From: Pholis gunnellus
Taxonomy: Eukaryota > Chordata > Actinopteri > Perciformes > Pholidae
Reading direction: 5' to 3'
Assembly (NCBI GenBank): GCA_910591455.2
Contig: OU342814.1
Span: forward strand, 16,425,303 to 16,489,302
Length of the DNA: 64,000 nt
Part shown: piece by piece, positions 1-11,349 of the stretch
How the letters are laid out: each line of letters starts with the position of its first letter
Position numbering within the stretch: position 1 is the stretch's first letter
Made by a program: the position numbers and the translations under genes
Notes under the pieces: generated by a model
The model's input: the letters and a program-made list of their open reading frames with translations, nothing else
What the model was told of the DNA's origin: nothing
The model's database searches: none

Positions 1-1825
1 CAATTCAGACATTATAACAAGGTTAAACACTAGTCACCTACAAGCGAGGGGTTTGGTTTCTATTGGCTGTTTCACTGCACTTTACTTTATAGTGTTAGTG
101 TGCGACTAAGGTCGTGTTCAGATAGACAACAGATGACTTAATCCAGATAAATGTAAAAAAGCTCTTTTTGTGCAATACATGCACACATTCCTGTTGGATT
201 ACCCAAATCTATGTCATGATACAGTACGTTTTGCCCGAAAAGATCACAACACAAGACTTTTCTTAACTGCAGCAGCTAGAAGTCCTTTACCTGCGACTGA
301 CGGTTCGTCAGTGTCGAAATGATTTCACAGTCAGACCTTCTCCTTTCCCAAAATGTACATCTCGTCTGGAAAGAGATCTGAAGCACACGACTGTAGCAAG
401 AGTTTTCACACATCCCGTCTGTTTGAGTATTGATCCGATGTAAATTCCAGCCTCTTTTTTTCCCCTCTTATGACATTGTAGTTGTAGCTTTTGTTGAGCT
501 TAGAGCGCACACTAATCGCATTTTGCCTCCTGCCATCTTTAATTAGTTGGCTAAAGAGTTTGTGGATAAATCGGAGCGCCCTTGGGGAAAGTTGCCCAGT
601 CTTGAAGGACAATGAAGAAAAAAAAGAAAACGAGCAGACTTAGGCGTTGCTTTGGGAAAGATTAGAGTGGTGTTTTTTTTTTTTTGACCGGTGGGAACCG
701 AGCCAAGCATCGGAGCCAAGCTAGCTCAAAGTCTCTCAGAGCTGGTTTTTTTCCTCTTTAAGTCCCTCCCTATCTGAGCTTTACTTTATCTCTTTGCCTC
801 CCTCGGTCCCTAAACGTGTGATTGATTTTTCAGACCTAGAGATCTCGGGGCAAGATAGGTGTTCAGCCAGTTTCTTTTGGAGCCAAACAATTGTTTAAGT
901 TGATCTAGCCATAAAGAAAATCACATACTATACTCCTGACCTGTGTCTGCATGACGTTATGCAGCTTGTTTATTGTGGTTGGAGTGCAGCAGATAAAGTA
1001 CATTTCTTAGGAATTGTAAGCCAAACCGATGTATGTGTTCCAGTTATTATCATAATTTCTTTGCTTTCAATGAAACAGTTAAATACATTAATGCGATAAT
1101 GCAGTATGTCAGCATATGGCATCATCCATTTGTTCACTTCTACAGACCTATTTTTAGGGGCCTGCGGCAGCAGAGAGGGTGCTGAGGGTGTTGTCGCTGC
1201 ACTTAGCCAATATGGTCCATTTGCGTCTCTGGCCCCCTCTCTCTCTCTTAAATGTTTATTTCTCTTTCATGCGAAGGAACGGTGAGCGGAACATCTCCCA
1301 ATTGAACTGCTTTTAACCGTACCTATGCTGTGTGGGTCACCTGTCTAAGGTGCTAGTGAGCAGAAAAGTCAGGATGCCGTTTCCTGGATGCGTTTGCAGC
1401 CTTCGCAAAGTTCTTAAAAAAAGGCTGCAGCTCTTTTTTTTTTTTTATATTTTAAATTAGACTGCGATATACTCGGTGTGGTGTCAGCGGAGTGAACTAT
1501 TGCCTTGGTGTAGGTGAGCAGAGCATCTATTATCTGCGTTGGAGTTTTCGATCGGTCTGGAGTGGGGGCTACATATGTTGATGGTGCATAATATCCATAT
1601 TTATCTTCAGCATCATTTATGTGCATCAGCAGGAAACACTGCTGTAAAAAAAACACCTGGAGAGAGGGGTACATGAGTGATTACATTACCTCGCTGTACA
1701 TAAATAGGTTTCTCAAGATAATGAAAGGCTTGTGTGAACTGTATATTATAATGCACCTCCATGCATTTATCTATGACAAGATACAACCCTCAGTGATACA
1801 TTCGTCATCCACTTACAGTTCCAAG

Positions 1826-2509
1826 TAGAGATGGGAATTGATGAGATGTTATTGATGCCTGTGCTACTATTAATTCTGCTTATTGGTCTGATTATTTATC
1901 AATCCCCTTATTGATTGTGAAAAATAATGTAGGCCTACACAGTGTAGAATGTCTGCCTGATAACATTTAACATAAATGACAATGCTTGGGACCTGGAAAA
2001 CAAATATAAAATTGACAAATACCTGATAAAATGTTCTCAATCAAAGAAAAATGGCTGCTAACCCTCTCATGTGGCGCTAATGTTATTATAACATACACGA
2101 TATTTAATCTCTGCGGGATGTGTTGCATGGTTTAGAAGCAGTGGCACTCACGCGTAGAGGGTCAAATACATGCATTCATTGACTTTTAGACAACTTTTAT
2201 TCGTAAGATGTTCCAACATATTGCTGGTATTTCCACCTTTACTTGAAATGACCATTTCACAGACGTTACAAGTAGCCCTGTCCTCCTCCTTTGTGAAATG
2301 AAGCCCCGCTTTGGATCCCTTCTTCCTCGCCACCATGACTCCTTCTCGTTGCATGTTTGACATGATGATACGTGATTTTTTTGTTTTTTAGAAAAACACG
2401 CCGGCGTGTCGATAAAAGGAATTGATAATCTCAGAGGCATACAATTCCTGTGATTCAGACAATTTGAAACTGGATCTCAACTGGAACCGCTTCTCAATTC
2501 CCATCCCTA
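1826..2509 (-). mobile_element. non-autonomous hAT element with BED zinc-finger remnant
   Basis: Terminal inverted repeats TAGAGATGGGAATTGA (left) and TAGGGATGGGAATTGA (right, reverse strand) match at 15 of 16 positions. Both ends are flanked by the same 8 bp, GTTCCAAG (1818-1825 and 2510-2517), the target-duplication size of hAT transposons. The element is 684 bp and lacks a transposase catalytic region. The minus strand at 2148-2363 encodes a BED-finger-like piece. Confidence 0.88.
2148..2363 (-). pseudogene. BED-type zinc-finger fragment of an hAT/ZBED transposase
   Basis: 71 codons with HFTKEEDRATCNVC, SSKGGNTSNMLEHL and a later Cys, fitting a BED finger C-x2-C...H-x5-C. In hAT transposases this N-terminal domain binds the transposon ends. 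The usual aromatic residue before HF is lost and the rest of the transposase is absent, so it is a remnant, not a gene. Confidence 0.75.
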
Positions 2510-5186
2510 GTTCCAAGGCCTGGGACTCAGCCGGGTATCAAAAATCACTTTTCAAACACAACCTCGCCATTAAAGCTTGATATTAAAGCTTTAATGAGAA
2601 ATCCCTCTCAAAGTACAAATCCTGCTCGACATCGGTACGGCACAGCACAGAGAATGGGTCGTTTGCAGTGGACCCATGAGAAATAAGGACTGTTCTGCTT
2701 GAGACTGCACAGCTTAGCAGCTGTTTCATACCCTCAGTGGTGTTTATCTGATAATGCCAGCAATATCGCTCACCATGTTATCAGCCCCTACAGGTGATAT
2801 AAAATACAGATTATAGGGATTATTGAGATAGCTGCTGATGCTGTTGCTCCTGAGCTAAAGCCACTGGTCTGCCACATTTTAGATTTGCATTACCGCGGTT
2901 GTTCCAGATCCATTCAGATTACAGTGTGTGTCTCTAAAATCACATGTGTGCTTCAACTTAACGTAATACACACACACACACACACCACCATGGACGTACA
3001 ACATACTGTATGCACAGCAGCCTCTGGCTTCACTCCGCTCGGTCACATAATGTATGTTTCAGCACAATGTGACAAAGAGCGACTTGCATTCATCAATTCA
3101 GACGGACAGGGGTGTTTACATGCAGCACACAAGCATGAACACACACACACACACACGCTACACATAAGGTAGCTCTATACACACATACACATGAGAGGAA
3201 GCGTGTTCACAATAAATCCAGATGTGCCTGGAAAAACAAGGCAGAGAGGAAGTGCATCACATGACGTTACTGATGGAGGGGAAGTTTTGGCTGTGCTGGG
3301 TCTGGTTGAACATGACAACACCGGGGCAGCAGCACAATTCATCCACGGGCTGTGTGTATAAACACAGAAGCCAGTCTTCTATATAAATACAGAGACATAC
3401 CGTTGCTGATTTTGTTCTGAAACGGCAGAGAAGCAGATAAATGCATACTGCAAGTGAAGAATATGCTTTCTCGAAACATGGAAATCTACAAGAAAACATT
3501 CAGCTTCATACGGTTAAACTGTTGAAAGTGTTGGTCATCTCTTTACAGGTTATGATAACATTTGACTCACCAATTAATGGCCGAGGTCTGGGAACACGCC
3601 AACGTTACTTCATCTAAGTCTGACCACGAAAAAACTCACGAGCAGGCAAATGATCAGACCACTTTATTTGGAGGTAAAACTGAAGGTAAGCACAAAAGAA
3701 AAAGCCAAGTTGGAATTATCCTTCAAGGTTACTGCACATCTTCAAGATATAGTGTGCGGTGATCTGTGCAGCACATACAGTGTGATCTTAAACTCTTTAA
3801 GGTCAGGGACATTTCTTTGTAATCCTTTTATAGACCGTATCGAGAGGCCACGAGCTTTACGACTTATGTATCCTGTGGTCAGCGGGTAGATTAATGCTCA
3901 CACTGGCCATACCTATCAGAGAAATGTCAAAAATCAGGTCTCTTATTAGCTTAAAAGCACTTTGTTGCTTTACCAGCCGTAGCCCGTCCAATCATTGACA
4001 TTTCCCGCTCAATAGTCACGACGACACCCATTCCACTGCATCAGTGTCGGTGACAGATCGCTCACCCCGATCCTTATGTTAAAATGATACATCAGCGCCA
4101 AGTGAAAGTTCCCATTTCCGCCATGTTTGCGAGGTAATGGGCTGGAGAATGACAGATTGTGTGCTATTATCTCATTGGAGAATCAGCGCGGCTTCCGTGA
4201 AAGCGTAAAGAGTGGGTTTAATGACGTGAGACGTTTTTTAAGAGGAGGGACGGGACGGCTCGTGCGGTCTGGGACTGGAGGGCTGATGTTCTGGGATGTG
4301 TGCAGTCAGTGGAGCAACGGCTGGTGTTCTATCAAAGCAGCTGTCTTCTACAGCTTCAAGTTTAAAGTTGTCTGCGCGTCTACTTTTAGGATTTCAAACA
4401 GGATGGCGTGGATGTGGAGGGCTGGTGATGATTCATATTGATATGATATTTTGGGGGGTTTCTTTGCTGGAAGAAAGAAATGACAACAAATTCAAGGAAC
4501 AGGAAGAAAAATGAAAGACAGAAACGTCTTTAATATGTTTCTTTCTGCTCAGATCTTAATTGCATATTTTCCCTGAAGACGAAAAAAGTATGGCTGAATA
4601 ATGAGGCTGCCCAGGGGAGCCACCATAGATTAATTGGACAGATAGGAACCCTCTGACATTAACATTTATGCATTTGTTTACACTTTTCCAATGAATAATA
4701 ATAGGCCACCTCCCTTGAAGATCCCTAGTCACTCATTAGTTCCGGTGTGTAGCTTGTTATGGATGGGAATATTGAAGCAGCAAAAGCAAAAAAACCCCAA
4801 AAAACAGCTCCTCTCAGTGCTGGGCAGGCATACAAAACCTCTGTCAAGAGGTTGTTGGTCGATGCAACTCCACACGCTTGTTATATCCGTACCTCAGCTT
4901 CAGCATTACAGGAGGTACAATGGACTTTTGCATTCTGTTTGGCAAGCATGCAAATAATCAAAGTCAACTTTGATGTCTTTCAGAGCCTTTTGAAAAAGCA
5001 GTAGTTCCCTGCCATCTCTTTTTGTAGTGGGTGACCTACAATAACTAGATGATCAATTATTAAAAGCATGTTTCCAGAAAGAAGTCGTGGTGTAATATTG
5101 AGTTACTCATCTATTTCCCCTGAAGGAAAATAATATGAAAGTGTGCTGATTGTCTTTCACATTAAACTTTTCACTTTAAACCCAGA

Positions 5187-5205
5187 CCCCCCCCCCCCCC
5201 CCCCC
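5187..5205. repeat. poly-C homopolymer, 19 bp
   Basis: Run of 19 C in the leading adam12 intron. Confidence 0.93.
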
Positions 5206-6608
5206 AAGAAAAATATATATTTAATTTAAATGAAAATGATTTATTACAAATACATGAGCAAATAAGAAACAATATGGTACTCAGTCCTTCACACAACACA
5301 ATTGTTCACAGTAATCTCTCAAAGTAAATTTATATTTACATATAAAAGACATTAAATCCTCCAGCAAAGAGGAGGTTGAGGTTGGGTTTGGACTCTTCCT
5401 TTAGTGGTTAGTGTTTTAATGATGATCAGTGCATGATCTCCTTAGATTAACTGTTTGCATCGTTACTACAGTAGAGTAATTAAGCATGTGTTCGGTGCTA
5501 TCAACGGCATATTTTTCTCACGTCTCCCCATATTAAGAGTTCATGTTTCACTGCTTGGTAATGGTTGGTGATGTTGCCTTCAGGCATTTTAAGATTTTAC
5601 CGTCGCCATCCAGGTGCCCAGAAAGGTTCTGTGCTTCTTCGTTAGGCTACGAAATGATTCATACTCTCTTTTAGTTTAGCCACACGTTCATAAAAAGCAT
5701 TCATTTCCACAAACTGCCTCAGCGGTGCAGCCTGTGGAGCGGCGGCTGACCGTACTCGGAGAGGAGTGAGACGACTGGCCTGGATTCATGTGCAGGGTTC
5801 ACTCGTACTGTACTGATGAGAGCATTTCTCCAAACTATCCCCTTTAAAGGGTGCGCTGGTAATATGACATCATGCGCTTTGTACGGTTACGAGGGAAAAT
5901 AAGTTTTGTGCGGGAATCATTTTATGGTGTTAAATATTCCGGACGTGAAGGCCAACAGCTATGAAACGGTTCATTCTCTTAACGGCTCTGCTGTACGTCA
6001 CTACCGTTAGCTGTTGTGGTTTGGTTGCCAACCAAAAAGGGGAAATAATAACATTAATTCAGCTTCAGTACAAGTTGCAATGTTTCACATCCACCAGACG
6101 ATTTTTTAATCCTTGTTTTGCACCTGCAGCCTTCTAATGTCACCCGTATTCTGTTATCGATTCTTAAGACTTATTTAGACTCTATGGTAGTTAAAAGCAG
6201 TGCTCGTAAAAAGCAACGGGTGGTATAAGAAGAATATCTGGAAGCGTTTCCATCGCCGTGCTATAAAAGACAATAAACCACTTTAGAGATTTAAAGAAGA
6301 TATGAGAGAAGGACGGCGTTCCCAGAGGAAAGAAATGGACTCATACTATCACATGCTTCAACAAATATCTGACAATTGATCCACAATCCCACGCTATGGA
6401 CATATACTTCTATCTTAAGGCATTTCTCTTAGTCATACAGCCACCTCTCGCTGGTACAACCCTCTGTGGGTACCTGCAGTACATCAGCGTCTGTACTTCT
6501 GCTGTCTATTTCCCAACAGCCACTGATCAGAAGCCTCCTGTTCCCCAAGGAGAACAAGTACCTGACCTCACAGTTCCTCATATTACTTTCTGTCAACACC
6601 CACACATT

Positions 6609-6609
<1 letters not shown>

Positions 6610-6639
<30 letters not shown>
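6610..6639. repeat. poly-C homopolymer, 30 bp
   Basis: Run of 30 C, the longest homopolymer in the window. Open frames through it read as poly-Pro or poly-Gly and are artefacts. Its exact length in the assembly may be unreliable. Confidence 0.95.
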
Positions 6640-7299
6640 ACAGATAACAGGTCAAGCAGTCAGAAGGCAGATTATATGGTCAGTGATGTAGCTCAAATGG
6701 AAAAATGTCATTTGAATATGTTATCAAGCATTTTCAGTTTTCCCATGAATGCCTTCGTTTTTGAGTAAAACAGAGACAGCCCCCCCCCCACAGTAACTGT
6801 ATTACTATACCATGATTCACTGCTGCAGAGGGCCGTGTTTCTCCCTCTGCAGTTTGTTTTACTGATGTGAAGTCCGAGGTGAAGGACACAGACTAAGACT
6901 GTTGTTTGGATGACTGTACCCGGTAGAAATTGCTATCTGTCGTCTTTCTTTCTCTAATGATCGGAATCGTATCCGTAACGCAACGTGTCGTCTGTTCCTT
7001 GGTGAACTCTCAGCAGAACGATTTAAAAGTCGTCTCTCTCAGGGACGTCTAACGAAGCAAAGAGGGATCTTCACTCATTAATGAGCAATCTCTGCCATGG
7101 TCAGTCAATATTTAAATAGGCTTGGCTGATCAGCCTGTTTGTTTGATATCGGTCTGCTGCCTGCAGGAGCGTTTATGTTTTCGTCTGCTCTCTCGTGGAT
7201 GTGACTTTGTAGTGGAGGGACTCAGACGCCCGGTCAGCTGGTCTTTCTGTCCAATTCCACTGTGGTCCAGACTGAAGAATCTCCTCAAGTATAATATGG

Positions 7300-7530
7300 A
7301 CAGCCGTGATTTTCCAGACATTCATGGGCCCCAGAGGATGTACACTAATGACTTTGGTGAACCACTGGCTGGCTTTTCCTCTAGCGCCGCCATGAGGTTT
7401 GCATGTTTGGTTAAAAGGGATACATCCCAACAACTGTTGGTTGGATTGACATGAAATCTGGTGCAGACATTCATTGTTCCAAGAGGATACATCTGCCTGC
7501 ATTTGGTGTGAAATGGCTCGAAAACTATTT
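7300..7530 (+). repeat. probable teleost interspersed repeat
   Basis: Contains GACATTCATGGGCCCCAGAG, ACTAATGACTTTGGTGA, TTTTCCTCTAGCGCCGCCAT and ATTGACATGAAATCTGGTGC. I remember this order of motifs as a widespread fish dispersed repeat. No terminal repeats were found. Confidence 0.5.
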
Positions 7531-10149
7531 TATGGAATGCATGGAAACATGTTACCCAAAGGATGACTTGAGATAACTTTTGTTTTCCTTATGTTTAATA
7601 TTGTGCCATCATCAGGTCCATTTTTTTTCCCCCAATACGTTGGTTTAAGAGCAAACACCTGTCAAAACTAATGACGTTCCCATTCGCCCCAACTGTGATC
7701 TGTACTAATTAGCAGATTATTCTAAGGCGTTAGAATGTATACCTGCTAAACCTTAGCATCTTAACGTCATTGAGAGCTCGTTAGTATAAACTGCCGTTAG
7801 CGTTAAGATCAAAGCACAGCTGTGCTTAAATACTGTCTCACAGAGCCGCTAGCGTAGCTTGACACAATAAACCTAGTTCAACACAGATAAAGGACACGAA
7901 AATACTGGGAAGCCCGTTACCAAACGGATTCCTTTTTGTATTTTCACAAGCTACAGTGATGTGGTTGTTACCCAGAGAAGCACAGATGTACTCGAGTTAT
8001 CTTTGGCAGCCCGAGAAGCCGAGTGACTGAAGGCACTCCTCTAATTCTGGAGTTGAGGGGATTTTTGTGTTTCGCTCCCTCCACTCCTCCCTCCCTCCCT
8101 CATCTCCTTCCCTCCCTGCTTTTCTCTGGCTTCGCTGTCTTTGTACACTGCAGCGCGCCCGCTCGAGCCAAGCCTAAGCCGATAGGACACTGAGCTGTAT
8201 GTAAATCAATTTGGAACGCCAGCCGTATGTGGAAATAGAATTAAACTTGTCAACCACACCTCTTTAGTTCCTCCTCTTTCTTTATCGCTCTTCCCTTCTG
8301 TAGTAGTGTGCTCTTTTTCAAGTTCGGCATACGGTACCGTACGTAGCAGCTATAGGAGGGCTTAGGGTTAGGCTCGTGGGGGAGAAGGGATTAAAAGAAA
8401 TCACTGAAGTTAGCAGCCTTCAAAGGAAGCAGAGAGACTGCGAGAGGAGCCACATTCCTCTCAAATGGTTTCGTGCTCAAGGGGCTTTGTGTAATGGTGA
8501 ATTATTACATGAGGCATGGAGTCACATGTATGTAAATGAGGCTCAGTGCTTTACATTTGCACAGAACACTGTACCTTTTTGAAAGGAAAAGGAGAGTTCG
8601 GTTTGATTTGTTCTTTTCAAATGAAACTCAACAACAGCAACAGACTGTAATGAGTTTTTTTTCTGCCTGGTCGCTGCTTTGTGATATTCATATCTGTGGC
8701 AGCCATTCATTGATTGTTGTGTCGGATGTTCTGTATGTCAGCTGTCCACTGATGCCAAGAGACAGAAAGGGAACAGGAACATTTGTTCATCTGAGACTAT
8801 TAGTATAAATAGCAAATCATACTCCTAATTTTGTTCAAACAACATTAGCGCGGACAACACACGAGACTCTAAAGGACAATTTCGAAAGCTATTCATCTGG
8901 CTTTGAGAAAATAGTCAATAATTAATGCCCTGAATTAATTTTCAGAGCAATCCAATCAATTCTGAAGAGCAGTTTGATGATAAAGATGCTAAAAAAAGAG
9001 ATGAGGGATTATTTTTTAAGAGAAATAACAGTGTTTTCTTACTCCCAGAGGCTCCATTAAAGAGCCCCTCATCCATCACAATTAACCTGGGCGACTATTA
9101 GTGAATCTTTAATTAGACGTGAGACTGTGTCTAATGAATCGCAACACACACGTAGGAGCATCGACTCGAGCTATTAGAGGAGCTTTATACATTTGACGAA
9201 AACGTTTTTTCAACATTTTTGGAAAAGAAAGTCAGAAAAGAATATACGTATATTTCATCTGCCATTCTCCATCTAAAAAGCATTAGAGTAGCTGCATGTT
9301 CCTCTTGACAAACACAGGGATGGAGGTGGGTAGGTGTTGCTAAGAATAGGTCGGTATAAGCACAGCAAAGTATTCTGGTATTCAGAGAGAAACGGCACCC
9401 TCGCCTTCCTCCTCCTCCAACCGGCTTTAGTGGTTAAACACGACCAACACGTCTCGGGTGCAGCGGGGATGACATTCTCTATCTGCTCTCAATGAAAATG
9501 TCAAATCTTGTTTAGAATACACTCAGGATAAAGTAAATCCAGGGCCTGTTTTTTAAAAGGTTGCAGCTCCGATATATTTCTCTCTCTATAGGGAGTCAGT
9601 AAAAAAGGCAAAGAGGGAACACGGTAGAGCTGCAAAGAAATGAGAACCAAGGGGTCCTTTCAAGCTGTGTGAGGTACACAACCCCACATCACAGAGCTAA
9701 CAGGTAACCAGCCATGGCAAAGCAAACTCTTCTCAAACGCACAGTAAACCCTCATGGCCTCATGAAGCTGTGTACTCCTGCCAAGGAGTTGATTACGGGC
9801 CGATCCCATCATGTAAGAGCTGCAGCTCTAATACAGTGTGTGTGGTAGTACCGGGGGGGCCACGCTGCTCCCAAACGTGCCCTCAAAGTACAGCACGTGA
9901 GCTTCTGCGTTGGAATTACCGCTCAAATGACACAAATCCCGTCTTTACAGCAAACACATCCCGTATTAGAGCGTATTGAATTTGCCCTCCTTTCAACGAC
10001 AAAAAAACATCACAGGTTTGCGCTGGTGTTTTTATGAAGTGGTTGTTTATCCGTGTCCCTTTTCAAACACTGCTTTTTGCAAGTTAAGTATAAAGATGCC
10101 TATTTGGGGATTTTTCCACTGAGCACACGCTTGCCTCTGATGTGTCATC

Positions 10150-10290
10150 CATTTTTAATGAGATATACCGGGCTCTTCAAAGTGATTACTGGCCGCCAGC
10201 TTATCAGATCGGTTTAAGAACTCGCTAATAGCCTGATAAGGCACATTAAAGCCATAATAAGTATTTAATGTAGTTAAATGTGGTCGGGCT
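10150..10290. promoter_or_regulatory. candidate intronic enhancer with paired GATA motifs
   Basis: CTTATCAG at 10200-10207 and its exact reverse complement CTGATAAG at 10233-10240 form a GATA pair, inside AT-rich sequence with several TAAT/ATTA cores (TTTAATGAG, CATTAAAG, TATTTAATG). The non-repetitive, motif-dense look suggests a conserved non-coding element, which I could not test. Confidence 0.3.
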
Positions 10291-10921
10291 CGGTCCGCGG
10301 AGGATCGATCCGTTTTTAAACGGGTCAGAGAAAATGAACTTTGAACGTACAGATAAGATTTGAAATGGTCCTGAAGTGTGTAAAAACGTACATTATTGGC
10401 TTAATCCACCCTCATCTAATTTGGTCCGTGCAAGCTGTGTGGGACATCAGAGCGCTGTGGGATATGAATGATTTCCGCTGTGATTTGGACAAACACTGCC
10501 TCCCAGTTTTTTAAAATCCTCTCCATCTCCTCCTCTGTCTTTAATGCATCTCGTGTTTTCTGCAGGAAAAAAAAGTCAGACAGTTTGTGACATCCTTCTG
10601 AAACGTTTTGTCTGCTTGTTTTATTGCTTTATGTTCATCTCTTGTGCTTTTTAAAAATATATCCATTTTGGACAGGAATCATGTCACATACAGAGTTACC
10701 TTCTCACTCCCTCTCTCTTTCTTACTCACACACACACACGCACATTCATGCGACCTGAGCTCATCCTGCCTGATGTCAGTGCGATTATGCAGCTGCAAGA
10801 GATGGGTGTTCCTGCTGCTCCTCTGCCAATGCTCGGGGTGGGGCTCACTGCGTCCATCTGCTCATGGCCCTTGGAGCAGAGAACCATCACACACACGCAG
10901 ACACACAGTTTAAAATATGTC

Positions 10922-10947
10922 CACACACACACACACACACACACACA
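10922..10947. repeat. (CA)13 microsatellite
   Basis: 26 bp of perfect CA, about 325 bp before the first in-window adam12 exon. Confidence 0.95.
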
Positions 10948-11270
10948 TGTGCACCGCAAACCCACGTGCACGAAATAATTACCTCAGCAGGGATTCTACT
11001 CAGTCATTCAGAATGCCAGGGGATTCAAGGACACGTTCAATAAATTCACATCTCATACATTCACAGGAAAAGTCTCTCCTGGCCTCAGAATGCAAAGCAT
11101 GTCGTCCACATTATCCCCCAACTTCTCACAAGCAACACTAAAAGAGTCGACTAAGGGTCGGGTTTTGTTAGTTGTCTTAAAAACAGACTTTTTTCACTTC
11201 AGATTCACAGTGTTGATAAAATACCTGGTTGTCTGATGTGTGTTTTCTCTCTCTCTCTCTCTCTTCTTAG

Positions 11271-11349
11271 GGGTCTCTTTGCAGGCCATTACACTGAGAC
11301 ACATTACCGGGAGGATGGAAGTGCAGTCACCGGTAGTCACAACTTCACG
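11271..11349 (+). CDS. adam12: adam12 in-window exon 1 (prodomain)
   Basis: 79 bp exon after a CT-rich tract ending in TTCTTAG. It starts on the third base of a split codon and encodes 26 residues including the conserved TETHY motif and an N-glycosylation sequon NFT at its end. A second AG 13 bp further on (gcag) is a possible alternative acceptor, but only the first keeps the 79 bp size and frame. Confidence 0.88.

Larger units (their letters stand above)
1..11270 (+). other. adam12: adam12 intron (3' part), no coding exon found
   Basis: This 11.3 kb stretch precedes the first recognisable adam12 exon. I looked for the expected upstream prodomain exon, which must end two bases into a codon to join the exon at 11271, and found no candidate. 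I infer that the stretch is intron and that the exons for the signal peptide and early prodomain lie left of base 1. It holds an hAT-type MITE (1826-2509), CA and poly-C tracts, a probable dispersed repeat (about 7300-7530), AT-rich stretches with homeodomain-like TAAT cores (about 8860-9120) and a GATA-motif cluster (about 10150-10290). Open frames here are short and unlike known proteins. Confidence 0.7.

Noticed and set aside
3562..3889. Two overlapping plus-strand frames in the leading intron, considered as the missing adam12 prodomain exon
   Set aside because: They lack the expected prodomain residues and the donor phase needed to join the exon at 11271.
6429..6768. Overlapping open frames with poly-Pro or poly-Gly on both strands
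   Set aside because: Created by a 30-base poly-C run, which has no stop codon in any frame.
8361..8374. Telomere-like TTAGGGTTAGG
   Set aside because: Only about two units; far too short for an interstitial telomere tract.
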